A DNA stretch of 64,000 nt from contig NZ_CP136136.1 of NCBI RefSeq assembly GCF_038024875.1, positions 2,604,001 through 2,668,000 on the forward strand. Reading direction: 5' to 3'. Shown here piece after piece: positions 31,021-40,241 of this stretch. The notes beneath the pieces were generated by a model. That model had not been told where the DNA came from, made no database searches, and was given only the letters and a program-made list of their open reading frames with translations. Source of the DNA: Gordonia rubripertincta (GTDB lineage: Bacteria > Actinomycetota > Actinomycetes > Mycobacteriales > Mycobacteriaceae). Within the stretch, counting starts at the first letter, position 1; each line of letters opens with the position of its first letter. The position numbers were made by a program, and so were the translations under genes.

Positions 31021-31568
31021 TGGGCTTCGAGTATCCCTGCGAGATCCTCACCTTCGTGGTGTCGCCGAAGCACGCATACTTCGGGCGACCCAAGGACGGT
31101 CCCGCCGACGAGGTCGAGACGCTCACACCCGACTCGGTGGAGATCGTCGCCGACAAGGGGATTCGCGGCGACCGCTTCTTCGGTGTGAAGGCACACACCG
31201 AGGCCGCGGTGACCTTCCTGGCGATCGAGGCCTGGGCGGCGGCCGCCGGTGAGGCCGACCCAGTGCTCGCACGGCGCAACGTCGTGGTCCGCGGCGTCGA
31301 ACTCGATCCGCTGCGCGGCCGGGAGTTCGACCTCGACACCGGCTCCGGGCCCATCCGCTTCCGTGGCGGACGTCCCGCGCACCCCTGTTCGTGGATGGAC
31401 ACCGTCGCCGGTGAGGGCGTCCGCAAAGCGCTCATCGGTCGAGGCGGATTGCGTGCCCAGCCGATGACGTCGGGGACTCTGCACGTCGGTCCCGCGACGA
31501 TCATCACCGACGTCGAACTCGACGCCACCCGATCCGCCGTTCCGGTGAAGCGGGCCCAGCCGTTGTAA
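31020..31568 (+). CDS. MOSC domain-containing protein
   Basis: 182 residues, ATG overlapping the previous stop by one base. MOSC core: DKGIRGDRFFGVKAHTEAAVTFL, RNVVVRGVELDPLRG and RPAHPCSWMDTVAGEG with the conserved Cys. MOSC domains carry sulfur or bind molybdenum cofactor; free-standing members detoxify N-hydroxylated compounds or act as sulfur carriers. Its tight linkage to the flavin electron-transfer genes suggests co-expression, and a shared pathway is possible. Convergent with putB, 4 bp apart. Confidence 0.88.
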   Translation: MGFEYPCEILTFVVSPKHAYFGRPKDGPADEVETLTPDSVEIVADKGIRGDRFFGVKAHTEAAVTFLAIEAWAAAAGEADPVLARRNVVVRGVELDPLRGREFDLDTGSGPIRFRGGRPAHPCSWMDTVAGEGVRKALIGRGGLRAQPMTSGTLHVGPATIITDVELDATRSAVPVKRAQPL

Positions 31569-31572
31569 ACAG

Positions 31573-32523
31573 TCACCCCACCAACGCCCGCAGGAAGAAC
31601 CCGAGGTTGGCGGGCTTCTCGGCGAGGCGCCGAACGAGGTAGCCGTACCACTCGGTGCCGTACGGGATGTACACGCGCACACGCGCTCCGGATTCGACGA
31701 GCCGGCGTTGCTCGTCGGTGCGGATGCCGTAGAGCATCTGGTGTTCCCAGGTGCCGGGGGCGCGGTCGAATTCGGCCGCCAGGATCGAGGCCGCGTCGAT
31801 CATCGTCGGGTCGTGGCTGGCGACCATCGGATAGCCGTTGCCCTTCATCAGTATTCGCAGGCAGCGGAGGTACGCCTCGTCGACCTGGCGACGGTCGGGA
31901 TAGGCGACCGACGGTGGTTCGGCGTAGGCGCCCTTGCACAACCGGATTCGCGCGCCCGACCGGGCGAAGTCCGCGCAGTCGTCCTCGGTGCGTCGGAGAT
32001 ACGCCTGCAGCACGGTCCCGACGTCGGGGAAGTCCCGTCTCAGCGAGCGCACGATGGCCAGACGCTCGTCGATGGTTGTGTGATCTTCGGCGTCGATGGT
32101 GACCAGTGCCCCGGCAGAACGTGCTGCCGCGGCGATGGTTCGGGCGTTCTCCTCGGCGATCTTGGCGCCGTGTTCGGGCAGCCGCTGACCGAGTGCTGTC
32201 AGCTTCAGCGACACCTCCAGCGCACCCGGTGGCGTCGTAGCCGGGCCCGGCATCGCCTCCAGCAGAGACACATATGCGGCGACGGTGGCATCGGCTTGGG
32301 ACTCGTCGACGGTGTCCTCACCGAGGAAGTCGATGGTCACCGCCAGCCCGTCGTCGAGCTCACATCGGATGGCGGCGAGGACGTCGTCGAGCGTTTCACC
32401 GGGCACGAACCGGCGCACGACCTTCTCGGTCATCGACCAACGCTGCGAGGCCTGGTGGATCCGTTCGCTGCGCGCCGCGGCGGTGATCGTCGGACGCAGC
32501 AGGGTGTCGAAGAGCGTGCTCAA
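31573..32523 (-). CDS. putB: Proline dehydrogenase
   Basis: 316 residues, the single-domain actinobacterial form. Barrel motifs: VTIDFLGEDTVDESQA, LEVSLKLTALGQ, VTIDAEDHTTID, LQAYLRRTEDD, RIRLCKGAYAEP, and the C-terminal YIPYGTEWYGYLVRRLAEKPAN, which contacts proline. It oxidises proline to pyrroline-5-carboxylate with FAD and passes electrons to the respiratory chain. ATG 32523 overlaps the pruA stop by 4 bp, so it is co-translated with the next enzyme in the pathway. The mycobacterial name pruB is equivalent. Confidence 0.95.
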   Translation of the reverse strand: MSTLFDTLLRPTITAAARSERIHQASQRWSMTEKVVRRFVPGETLDDVLAAIRCELDDGLAVTIDFLGEDTVDESQADATVAAYVSLLEAMPGPATTPPGALEVSLKLTALGQRLPEHGAKIAEENARTIAAAARSAGALVTIDAEDHTTIDERLAIVRSLRRDFPDVGTVLQAYLRRTEDDCADFARSGARIRLCKGAYAEPPSVAYPDRRQVDEAYLRCLRILMKGNGYPMVASHDPTMIDAASILAAEFDRAPGTWEHQMLYGIRTDEQRRLVESGARVRVYIPYGTEWYGYLVRRLAEKPANLGFFLRALVG

Positions 32524-34172
32524 CTGGTGACCCCCGTGAAGTCGGTGCTCATGTGTGGATACCGGGACGTCGTCGCCGGGTTGAACGTCTCCTTGATGGT
32601 GCGGGTCGACGTCCAGCGCAACAGGTTCTGCTTCGACCCCGCCTTGTCGTTGGTGCCCGACGCCCGACCACCGCCGAACGGTTGCTGACCGACGACGGCG
32701 CCGGTCGGCTTGTCGTTGATGTAGAAGTTGCCGGCCGCGTGGCGGAGCCGGTCCGACGCGAGGGCGACCGCGGCGACGTCGGTCGCCATGACCGCGCCGG
32801 TGAGCGCATACTTCGCCGTGGTGTCGACCAGGTCGAGAACCGTCTCGTAGTCGGCGTCGTCGTAGACGTACACCGCCAGGATCGGGCCGAAGTACTCCGT
32901 GGAGAAGACCTCGTCCCGCGGGTCGTCGGACAGCAACACGGTGGGGCGCACGAAGTATCCGACCGTGTCGTCGACCTGTCCGCCGACGGCGACGGTCATC
33001 ATCGGCGACGACTTGGCGCGCCGCAGCGCCGCGATGTTCTTGTCGAACGCGCGCTGGTCGATCAGAGCGCCGCCGAAGTTCGACAGGTCGCGGACGTCAC
33101 CGTAGGTGAGTTCGGCTGTCTCGCTGAGGAAGTCGTTCCCCATCTTGTCCCACACCGACCGGGCGATGTAGGCACGGGAGGCGGCCGAGCATTTCTGGCC
33201 CTGGTACTCGAACGCACCGCGGATCAATGCCGTTCGGAGAGCATGAGGTTCGGCGGAGGAATGCGCGACGACGAAGTCCTTGCCGCCGGTCTCGCCGACG
33301 AGCCGCGGATAGTTGCGGTACTTGTCGATGTTGTTGCCGACCTCGCGCCAGAGGTACTGGAAGGTCTTGGTCGAGCCGGTGAAGTGGATTCCGGCCAGGT
33401 TCTCATCGGCGAGAACCACATCCGACACGGCGCGTCCATCGCCGTGGACGAGGTTGATGACCCCGGGAGGCAAGCCCGCCGCCTCGAGGAGTGCCATCGT
33501 GTACTGCGCCGAATACGCCTGTGTGGGAGAGGGCTTCCAGACCACGGTGTTGCCCATCAGCATCGGCGCCGTCGGCAGATTCGCGGCGATGGCGGTGAAG
33601 TTGAACGGGGTGACCGTGTAGACGAATCCGTCGAGCGGTCGATGATCGAGCCGATTCCACACACCGGGTGACGACACCGGCTGTTCGGCGAGGATCTCGC
33701 GCGCGAAGGCGACGTTGAACCGCCAGAAGTCGGCGAGCTCGCAGGGAGCGTCGATCTCGGCCTGCTGCACCGACTTCGACTGGCCGAGCATCGTCGCGGC
33801 GGCGATCCGTTCACGCCACGGCCCCGACAGCAGTTCGGCGGCACGCAGGATCACCGCGGCCCGGTCGTCGAAGCTGGTGTGCGCCCAGTCGTCCTTCGCG
33901 TCCATCGCGGCGTCGACGGCGGCACGGGCGTCGTCGTGGGTGGCGTTGGTGAGGAAGCCGAGCACCTCGTGGTGGGCATGCGGTTGCACGACGTCGATCT
34001 GTTCGCCGTGTCCGAGGTGCAGGCGGCCGCCGATGATGTGCGGCAGTTCGCGCCGGCCGGCGTTGGACTGACGGTTGAGCTCGTTGACGATCCGGGCGCG
34101 CTCGGGCGATCCGGGGGCGTAGGTGTGAACCGGCTCGTTGGCCGGGCGCGGGGGAGTGGTGATGGCGTCCAT
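32520..34172 (-). CDS. pruA: L-glutamate gamma-semialdehyde dehydrogenase (P5C dehydrogenase)
   Basis: 550 residues from ATG 34172 (MDAITTPPRPANEPVHTYAPGSPER); the longer frame upstream is not supported. Aldehyde dehydrogenase motifs: PFNFTAIAANLPTAP, TGSTKTFQYLWREV, LVGETGGKDF with the general-base Glu, and YQGQKCSAASRAYI with nucleophile Cys. The C-terminal PFGGGRASGTNDKAG is typical of long P5C dehydrogenases. It oxidises glutamate semialdehyde to glutamate with NAD+. It precedes putB in one operon; the PucR regulator gene is divergent 75 bp away. Confidence 0.95.
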   Translation of the reverse strand: MDAITTPPRPANEPVHTYAPGSPERARIVNELNRQSNAGRRELPHIIGGRLHLGHGEQIDVVQPHAHHEVLGFLTNATHDDARAAVDAAMDAKDDWAHTSFDDRAAVILRAAELLSGPWRERIAAATMLGQSKSVQQAEIDAPCELADFWRFNVAFAREILAEQPVSSPGVWNRLDHRPLDGFVYTVTPFNFTAIAANLPTAPMLMGNTVVWKPSPTQAYSAQYTMALLEAAGLPPGVINLVHGDGRAVSDVVLADENLAGIHFTGSTKTFQYLWREVGNNIDKYRNYPRLVGETGGKDFVVAHSSAEPHALRTALIRGAFEYQGQKCSAASRAYIARSVWDKMGNDFLSETAELTYGDVRDLSNFGGALIDQRAFDKNIAALRRAKSSPMMTVAVGGQVDDTVGYFVRPTVLLSDDPRDEVFSTEYFGPILAVYVYDDADYETVLDLVDTTAKYALTGAVMATDVAAVALASDRLRHAAGNFYINDKPTGAVVGQQPFGGGRASGTNDKAGSKQNLLRWTSTRTIKETFNPATTSRYPHMSTDFTGVTS

Positions 34173-34179
34173 GACGTCA

Positions 34180-34193
34180 GTCCACCGGTGGAC
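34180..34193. promoter_or_regulatory. Palindrome in the pruA / PucR intergenic region
   Basis: GTCCACCGGTGGAC is a 14-bp perfect palindrome 7 bp before the pruA start; GCCGATCGGC (34211-34220) is a second, 10-bp one. Either may be an operator for the divergent regulator. Confidence 0.35.
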
Positions 34194-34234
34194 GGGGTTC
34201 GCGCGATATGGCCGATCGGCAAACCGCACAGCCG

Positions 34235-34240
34235 TAGCCT
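34235..34240 (+). promoter_or_regulatory. -10 element of a likely leaderless promoter (PucR regulator)
   Basis: TAGCCT lies 7 bp before ATG 34248 without a ribosome-binding site. Confidence 0.5.
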
Positions 34241-34247
34241 TGTCCGT

Positions 34248-35855
34248 ATGGACAAATCGCCGGGTGTCGCGCTCGGGCGTCTCATCCTGGCCTTGGACCG
34301 GACGGTGGCGACCCTGGTCACCGCGCCGCGGGGACTCGACGTGCCGGTGCGCAGCCTCGCGATGATCGACATCGACGACGTCCACTTCGGCCTCGGTCGC
34401 GCGGCACGGTCGGCCGATGTGTTCCTGCTGGTGGGTCTACCCGACGAAGTCGCCACCGAACTGCTGGCGGGTCTCGGAATCCATCGCCCCGTCGCCGTCA
34501 TGAGCAAGACGTGGTCGGCGACGCTGACCGACCTCGCCGACCGGCTGGGGATCGCGGTCGTCGCCATCGACCCGCACGCCCGGTGGGAGCGCATCTACAA
34601 CCTGGTGTCGCGTGTCCTCGACACCCCGCGGCGTTCGCCGGACGACGGCGAGTCGATGGAGTCGGGCGCGACGGGCGATCTCTTCGAACTCGCGGCCGAG
34701 GTGGCCCGGCGCACCGGCGGACTGGTGAGCATCGAGGACGAGCGGTCGCACGTGCTGGCCTACAGCACGGCCGGCGACGAGGCCGACGAGTTGCGGCGCC
34801 TGTCGATCCTCGGTCGCGAGGGTCCGCCGGAGATGCTCGCCTGGCTCCGGCAGTGGGGTGTGATGGATGCGTTGCGCACATCGGCGCGGGTGATCGCGGT
34901 TGACGCCCGCACCGATCTCGGCCTGCGGGAACGCCGCGCGGTCGCGATCCGGGCCCCGGGCACGGCCGAGTTCCTGGGGGTCGTGTGGTTGCAGCGTGGA
35001 GCCGGATCGTTCGCCGGCGACACCGACGAGGTGCTCACCGGAGCGGCCGCGGTGGCCGCCCGGGTGATCGCCCGTCGTCGTTCCGCGGGCACCGAACACG
35101 ACGAACTTGTCCGTCGGCTGCTCGGCGTGCGCGGCGACATCGTCGACGTCGACGCGCTCGCCGCCCAGCTCGGCGTCGACCCGTCCGTCGCGGTGGTCCT
35201 CGTCGGATTCGCAACGATCGGTTCAGCCGACGACGCCCCGGTCCGGTTGGCGGAGAACGCCACTCGCCTCTCCGCGCTCACGCTGCACGCCAGCGCGTTC
35301 AGTCCCCTGTCGGTGACCTCGACCATCGGCGACCGCGCCTACGTCGTGCTGCCCGGTGTGACGGACGACGCCGCGGTCGAGTGGGCGCGGGTGTCCGTTG
35401 ATGCGACGCAGCGGCAGTTCGGACTCCGAATCCGAGCGGTGGTCGCCGGGCCGCACGAACTCGCCGCGGTACCCGAACTGCGCAGCCAGATCGACCGAGT
35501 GCTCGACGCGGCCGTTGTCGAAGGGGAACTGATCGACGACGTCACCACGGTCGCCGGGTCGCGCACCGGGGTCCTGCTCGGCGAGATCGTCGCGCTCCTC
35601 GCCGAGAACCCCGACCTCGTCGACCCGCGGGTCTCCGACCTCGCCGACCTCGACGACCGCACCGGCAGCGACTTCACCGTCTCCCTGCGCGCCTATCTCG
35701 ACCATTTCGGCGACGTCCGTTCGGCTGCCGATGACCTGCACGTCCACCCGAACACGTTGCGCTACCGCATCCGCCGGATCGAGACCCTCACCGGGATGAA
35801 CCTCGAGGATCCCGCGACCAGGCTCGTCGTGGCGTTGTCGTTGCGGGTGCGGTAG
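34248..35855 (+). CDS. PucR-family transcriptional regulator, probable activator of proline catabolism
   Basis: 535 residues. The N-terminal half is a poorly conserved sensor-like region. The middle holds a GGDEF-like domain of the CdaR/PucR type (about 300-400, VAVVLVGFATIG). The C-terminus is the PucR HTH: LRAYLDHFGDVRSAADDLHVH, then NTLRYRIRRIETLTGMNLED. PucR members activate catabolic genes in response to the substrate. Its divergent position 75 bp from pruA-putB suggests control of proline use, as reported for a PucR-type activator next to pruAB in mycobacteria. ATG 34248 is chosen because TAGCCT is 7 bp upstream. Confidence 0.85.
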   Translation: MDKSPGVALGRLILALDRTVATLVTAPRGLDVPVRSLAMIDIDDVHFGLGRAARSADVFLLVGLPDEVATELLAGLGIHRPVAVMSKTWSATLTDLADRLGIAVVAIDPHARWERIYNLVSRVLDTPRRSPDDGESMESGATGDLFELAAEVARRTGGLVSIEDERSHVLAYSTAGDEADELRRLSILGREGPPEMLAWLRQWGVMDALRTSARVIAVDARTDLGLRERRAVAIRAPGTAEFLGVVWLQRGAGSFAGDTDEVLTGAAAVAARVIARRRSAGTEHDELVRRLLGVRGDIVDVDALAAQLGVDPSVAVVLVGFATIGSADDAPVRLAENATRLSALTLHASAFSPLSVTSTIGDRAYVVLPGVTDDAAVEWARVSVDATQRQFGLRIRAVVAGPHELAAVPELRSQIDRVLDAAVVEGELIDDVTTVAGSRTGVLLGEIVALLAENPDLVDPRVSDLADLDDRTGSDFTVSLRAYLDHFGDVRSAADDLHVHPNTLRYRIRRIETLTGMNLEDPATRLVVALSLRVR

Positions 35856-35876
35856 CTCGGGGACACCCGCGAGATG

Positions 35877-38048
35877 TCAGAGAATCGTGAGCATCTCGTT
35901 GTAGGTGGGTAGCGGCCAGAGGTCGTCGGCGACGATGCTCTCGAGCGTGTCCGCGACCTCGCGCACCGCGGCGGTCGCCGGTATCAGCGTCTCGAGCGCG
36001 TACTTCGACTCCTCGTAGGTGCTGTCCCCGTGCATACCGGCGATACCCTCGTCGAGAGTGGCGATGGCGGCCTGCAGCTTGCTGATCAACTCGGTGAGCT
36101 CGGCGAGAAGCGGTGTGGGAGCCTCGATCCCGGCCATCTTCAACGACGCCGCGGTGCCGGCCAGTTCACCTTGGTAGCGAATCGCGGCCGGCATGATCAT
36201 GGTCTTGGCGATCTCGGCGGTCTCCTTGGCCTCGACGAGCAGGGTCAGCGCGTAGTACTCGAAGATGACGTCCTCGCGGGCCTCGAGTTCACGAGCCGAC
36301 AGCACCCCGTACTTCTCGAAGATCTCGACGACCTCGGGTGCGGTGTACTCGGTGACGGCGTCGACGGTGGTGCGGAGGTTCTTCAGACCGCGCGCGGCGG
36401 CCTCTTCCTGCCACTCGTCGGAGTAGCCGTTGCCGTTGAAGATCACGGCACCGTGGGCGTTGACGATCTCCTGCAGCACCTTCTGCACGGCGTCGTTGAG
36501 GTCGGCGCCGTCGGCGAGCAGCTTTTCCAGCTCGGCGGAGATGTGGTCGAGGGAGTCGGCCAGGATGGTGTTGATCGCGACCATCGGATCGGAGATCGAC
36601 TGGTTGGAACCCGGTGCGCGGTACTCGAATCGATTGCCGGTGAACGCGAACGGGCTGGTGCGGTTGCGGTCGCCCGGGTCGGCCTTCAGCGGCGGTAGGG
36701 TGTCGACGCCGAGCTCGAGGACGCCGGCCGCCTTGGAACCGGTCGCGCCGCCCTTGGCGATCTGCTCGAAGACGTCCATCAGCTGCTCGCCGAGGAAGAT
36801 CGAGATGATCGCCGGCGGAGCCTCGTTCGCGCCCAGGCGATGATCGTTCGACGCCGACGCGACGGCGGCACGCAGCAGGCCGCCGTAGAGGTGGACGGAG
36901 CGGATGATCGCACCGCAGAAGGTGAGGAACTGCATGTTCTCGTGCGGGGTGTCGCCGGGGTTGAGCAGGTTCCCCTGGTTGGCGTTGCCGAGCGAGAAGT
37001 TGACGTGTTTGCCCGAGCCGTTGACGCCGGCGAACGGCTTCTCGTGCAGCAGGCACTTCATGCCGTACTTCTCCGCGACGGCTTTCATCGTGGTCATCAT
37101 CAGCTGCTGGTGATCGTGGGCCAGAACCGAACGCTCGAAGACCGGCGCGATCTCGAACTGCCCGGGCGCGACCTCGTTGTGGCGGGTCTTGGCCGGGATG
37201 CCCTGCTTGAACAGCTCGCGGTCGAGTTCGATCATGAACGACAGCACGCGCTCGGGGATGGCGCCGAAGTAGTGGTCGTCGAACTCCTGACCCTTCGACG
37301 GCGGGGCGCCGAACAGGGTGCGGTTGGAGGTCGTCAGGTCGGGGCGTGCGTAGAAGAAGTGCTCGTCGATCAGGAAGTACTCCTGCTCGGCGCCGGCATA
37401 GGAGACGACGGTGTCGACGTTCTCGTGGCCGAAGAGCTTCAGCAGACGCACCGCCTGCTTGCTCATGGCCTGCTGGCTGCGCAGGAGCGGGGTCTTCTTG
37501 TCCAGTGCCTCCCCGGTCCACGAGATGAAGATCGTGGGGATGCACAGGGTGTTGCCGTTCGGGTTCTCCAGGATGTAGGCGGGGCTCGTCACGTCCCAGC
37601 CGGTGTAGCCGCGGGCCTCGAAGGTGCCGCGCAGACCGCCGTTGGGGAAGCTCGACGCGTCGGGCTCACCCTGCAGCAGGGTCTTGCCGGCGAACTCGGC
37701 GAGCGAGGCGCCGCTCGAATCGGGCTCGAGGAACGAGTCGTGCTTCTCCGCGGTGAAACCGGTGAGCGGGTAGAAGACGTGCGCGTAGTGCGTGGCGCCC
37801 TTCTCGATGGCCCAGTCCTTCATCGCGACCGCGACGTAGTCGGCGAGGGTCGGGTCCAGCGCGCAACCGGTGTCGATGGTTGCCGCGACCGCCTTGAAGA
37901 CATGCTTCGGCAGGCGCTTCTTCATGACCGACAAGCTGAACACGTTGCGTCCGAAGGTGTCTGCCAACGGCTCGGTGAATCCGGGCGCCGACACCTCATA
38001 GGTCGTCACGGCCTCGATGGCCTGACGGCGGGACATGCTGCCACTCAT
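35877..38048 (-). CDS. glnN: Glutamine synthetase type III
   Basis: 723 residues, the usual GSIII length (GSI is about 470). ATG 38048 has AGGAG 6 bp before. Features: the GSIII N-terminal block EPLADTFGRNVFSLSVMKKRLPK; YFLIDEHFFYARPDL with metal Glu residues; AKTRHNEVAPGQFEIAPVFE; KPFAGVNGSGKHVNFSLGN, binding ATP and metal; and NRTSPFAFTGNRFEYRAPGSNQS. It makes glutamine from glutamate, ammonia and ATP in the cytoplasm. GSIII is much rarer than GSI in actinobacteria and is usually an extra isoform. A GlnR-like box lies about 110 bp upstream. Confidence 0.96.
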   Translation of the reverse strand: MSGSMSRRQAIEAVTTYEVSAPGFTEPLADTFGRNVFSLSVMKKRLPKHVFKAVAATIDTGCALDPTLADYVAVAMKDWAIEKGATHYAHVFYPLTGFTAEKHDSFLEPDSSGASLAEFAGKTLLQGEPDASSFPNGGLRGTFEARGYTGWDVTSPAYILENPNGNTLCIPTIFISWTGEALDKKTPLLRSQQAMSKQAVRLLKLFGHENVDTVVSYAGAEQEYFLIDEHFFYARPDLTTSNRTLFGAPPSKGQEFDDHYFGAIPERVLSFMIELDRELFKQGIPAKTRHNEVAPGQFEIAPVFERSVLAHDHQQLMMTTMKAVAEKYGMKCLLHEKPFAGVNGSGKHVNFSLGNANQGNLLNPGDTPHENMQFLTFCGAIIRSVHLYGGLLRAAVASASNDHRLGANEAPPAIISIFLGEQLMDVFEQIAKGGATGSKAAGVLELGVDTLPPLKADPGDRNRTSPFAFTGNRFEYRAPGSNQSISDPMVAINTILADSLDHISAELEKLLADGADLNDAVQKVLQEIVNAHGAVIFNGNGYSDEWQEEAAARGLKNLRTTVDAVTEYTAPEVVEIFEKYGVLSARELEAREDVIFEYYALTLLVEAKETAEIAKTMIMPAAIRYQGELAGTAASLKMAGIEAPTPLLAELTELISKLQAAIATLDEGIAGMHGDSTYEESKYALETLIPATAAVREVADTLESIVADDLWPLPTYNEMLTIL

Positions 38049-38157
38049 GGTTACTCCTGGTGTTTCTCGTCGACCACCGGCAGGTCGGCACGACGAAGTC
38101 GCTAGGTTGTCGCTGGTTGCGAGCGACTCGACGCTATGAGCTGGGTGTATGCCCCCC

Positions 38158-38173
38158 GTTGCCCCCGTGTGAC
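38158..38173 (-). promoter_or_regulatory. Possible GlnR box upstream of glnN
   Basis: On the minus strand GTCAC-6 nt-GCAAC fits one half-pair of the actinobacterial GlnR consensus GTnAC-n6-GnAAC, and CATAC follows after a further 6 nt. It lies about 110 bp before the GSIII start. Suggestive only. Confidence 0.3.
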
Positions 38174-38239
38174 GCTGAGGAAAACTACTGTCCCAGCGGG
38201 TGTCTCGGGACAATTCGTCCGTTCGGACGATTCAGCGGG

Positions 38240-40225
38240 TCACTTCAGCGCGGCGTCGTCGCCCATCACGGCACCCTCACGACGAGGGTCGGCGCCGCCG
38301 ATCCACCCGGAGTCGTGGCGCATGATCGCGCTGAGCCCGCTGGACTGTTCGTCGACGGACACCTCTTGGCCGCGCTCGCGGAGGCCCCGCACGAGGGGAT
38401 CGTGGGCGCCGTCGTCGGCGGTGTCGACGAGTGGATGTTCGCCGCCGACGTTCGACGTCGGGGTGTTGGCGGAGCCGAAGTCGATCATCGACACCGCCTG
38501 TTGCGGGTTCAGATCCCAGTCGAGCATCCCGACGAGCGTCTTGACGACGAACTGGATGATGACCGATCCGCCCGGGGATCCCAGCGCGGCGACCACCTGT
38601 GCGGGTTCGCCGTCGGTCCCGGGCTGCATCACCAGGGTCGGGGCCATCGACGACCGCGGGCGCTTGCCGGGGGACACCCGGTTGGCGAGGAGGGCGCCGT
38701 CGTCGTCGCGCGGTTCGGCCGAGAAGTCGGTGAGCTGGTTGTTGAGCAGGAAGCCGTCGACCATGTGATAGCTGCCGAATGCCGATTCGATGGTCGTCGT
38801 CATGGACGCGACGTTGCCGTAGCGGTCGGCGACGGTGATGTGGCTCGTGCCGTGTTCGGTGCCCGGATGCGAACCGAGCGGGACGGGCCCGAGGTCCCCG
38901 GCGGGTGCCTCACCCAGTGAGGAATCGGGTTTGATCATCCCGGCGCGGGCCTTCAGGTATGCGGGATCGAGGATGGTCTCGACGCCGCGTCCCGGCAGCG
39001 GCACGAAATCGGGGTCGGCGACGTACTTGTCGCGATCGGCGTAGGCGAGTCGCTCGGCCTCGGTGATCAGGTGCACCGCAGCGGGATCCGGCCGACCTCC
39101 GTCGCGGCTCACCCCGGCGTCGTCCAGCTCGGTGGGCTCCATCGACGGCAGGTCGAAGTTCTCCAGGATGCCCAGCGTGGAGGCGACCGCGATGCCGCCC
39201 GACGACGGACCGGGCATCGCCACGATCTGGCGGCCGCGGTACTCCGTCACGATGGGCTCGCGGACGATCGCCCGGTAGTCGCGCAGGTCGTCGACGGTCA
39301 TGAGGCTGGGCGTCATGCCGCCGGCGGTGCTGCCCGCCTCGGCGACGATCGCCTGGGCGAGCGGGCCGTCGTACATCGCGGCGGCGCCGTCGGTGGCCAG
39401 TGCGCCAAGGGTTTTCGCATAGGCGGGATTGACGAGGTCGGTGCCCGCGGGCTTCGCCGTGCCCTCGCCGGTCAGGAAGTAGGTGCGGGCCTCCTCGTCG
39501 GCCTTCAGCTCCTCGGCGGACGCGGCGATCGCCCCGGACAACCGCGGGCTGATCTCGAAACCGCTGTCTGCCAGCGTGATGGCCGGTTCGAAGAGGTCGC
39601 GCCAGGCCTGCTTACCGTACTCGCCGTGGACCATGTCGAGCATCCGCAGAACCCCGGGGACGCCGATCGAACGACCCGATGCACGGGCACTCGGTACGGG
39701 CGGTGCCGGATCGGTGGGGGAGATCTGCGTCAGGTAGGTCTCGGTGGCGGCCGCGGGTGCCGTCTCGCGGCCGTCGAAGGCGCGCACCGTGTTCGACGCC
39801 GCGTCGTAGTAGAGGGCGAACGCGCCACCGCCGATGCCCGACGACTGCGGTTCGACGAGCCCGAGCACCATCTGTGCGGCCACCAGGGCGTCGGCCGCGG
39901 TGCCACCGTCGCGCAACACCTCGCAGGCCGCGCGGGTGGCCAGCGGATTGGCCGTCGCCGCAGCGTAGGTACCGGTCAGGACCGGCTTCATCCCGCGGCG
40001 GTAACCCGACGCGATCTCGGGTCGGGTCGCGATGTCGGTGGGGGCGGACGAGACCTCCTGGGCGTCGATGAGCTCACCGTTCGGGATCTCCGCGCAGGTG
40101 ACCGGCGCGGCGGAGGGGTCGTCGGCATCGGTCCCGCACGAGGCGACGACCAGCGTGGCGGTGACCGCGACCATCAGCCGGAGGCCGCGAGATCCGAGAT
40201 GAGGACTTCCCCGACGGCGTCTCAT
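38240..40225 (-). CDS. ggt: Gamma-glutamyltransferase (lipoprotein)
   Basis: 661 residues. The N-terminal signal ends in a lipobox VVASC near residue 30, so it is probably anchored outside the membrane. GGT blocks: NPLATRAACEVLRDGGTAADAL, VEPQSSGIGGGAFALYYD, MPGPSSGGIAVASTL, and the self-cleavage site GTEHGTSHITVADRYGNVAS, whose Thr becomes the N-terminal nucleophile of the small subunit. NNQLTDFS, RPRSSMAPTLV and LGSPGGSVIIQ complete the active site. It cleaves glutathione and other gamma-glutamyl compounds. It starts 16 bp after the MFS stop, so the two may share a message. Confidence 0.94.
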   Translation of the reverse strand: MRRRRGSPHLGSRGLRLMVAVTATLVVASCGTDADDPSAAPVTCAEIPNGELIDAQEVSSAPTDIATRPEIASGYRRGMKPVLTGTYAAATANPLATRAACEVLRDGGTAADALVAAQMVLGLVEPQSSGIGGGAFALYYDAASNTVRAFDGRETAPAAATETYLTQISPTDPAPPVPSARASGRSIGVPGVLRMLDMVHGEYGKQAWRDLFEPAITLADSGFEISPRLSGAIAASAEELKADEEARTYFLTGEGTAKPAGTDLVNPAYAKTLGALATDGAAAMYDGPLAQAIVAEAGSTAGGMTPSLMTVDDLRDYRAIVREPIVTEYRGRQIVAMPGPSSGGIAVASTLGILENFDLPSMEPTELDDAGVSRDGGRPDPAAVHLITEAERLAYADRDKYVADPDFVPLPGRGVETILDPAYLKARAGMIKPDSSLGEAPAGDLGPVPLGSHPGTEHGTSHITVADRYGNVASMTTTIESAFGSYHMVDGFLLNNQLTDFSAEPRDDDGALLANRVSPGKRPRSSMAPTLVMQPGTDGEPAQVVAALGSPGGSVIIQFVVKTLVGMLDWDLNPQQAVSMIDFGSANTPTSNVGGEHPLVDTADDGAHDPLVRGLRERGQEVSVDEQSSGLSAIMRHDSGWIGGADPRREGAVMGDDAALK

Positions 40226-40241
40226 GGACCTCAGCGTACGG

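Noticed and set aside
34172..34385. N-terminal extension of pruA
   Set aside because: The upstream frame overlaps the PucR promoter and start and has no homology-like content; ATG 34172 begins the typical family N-terminus.
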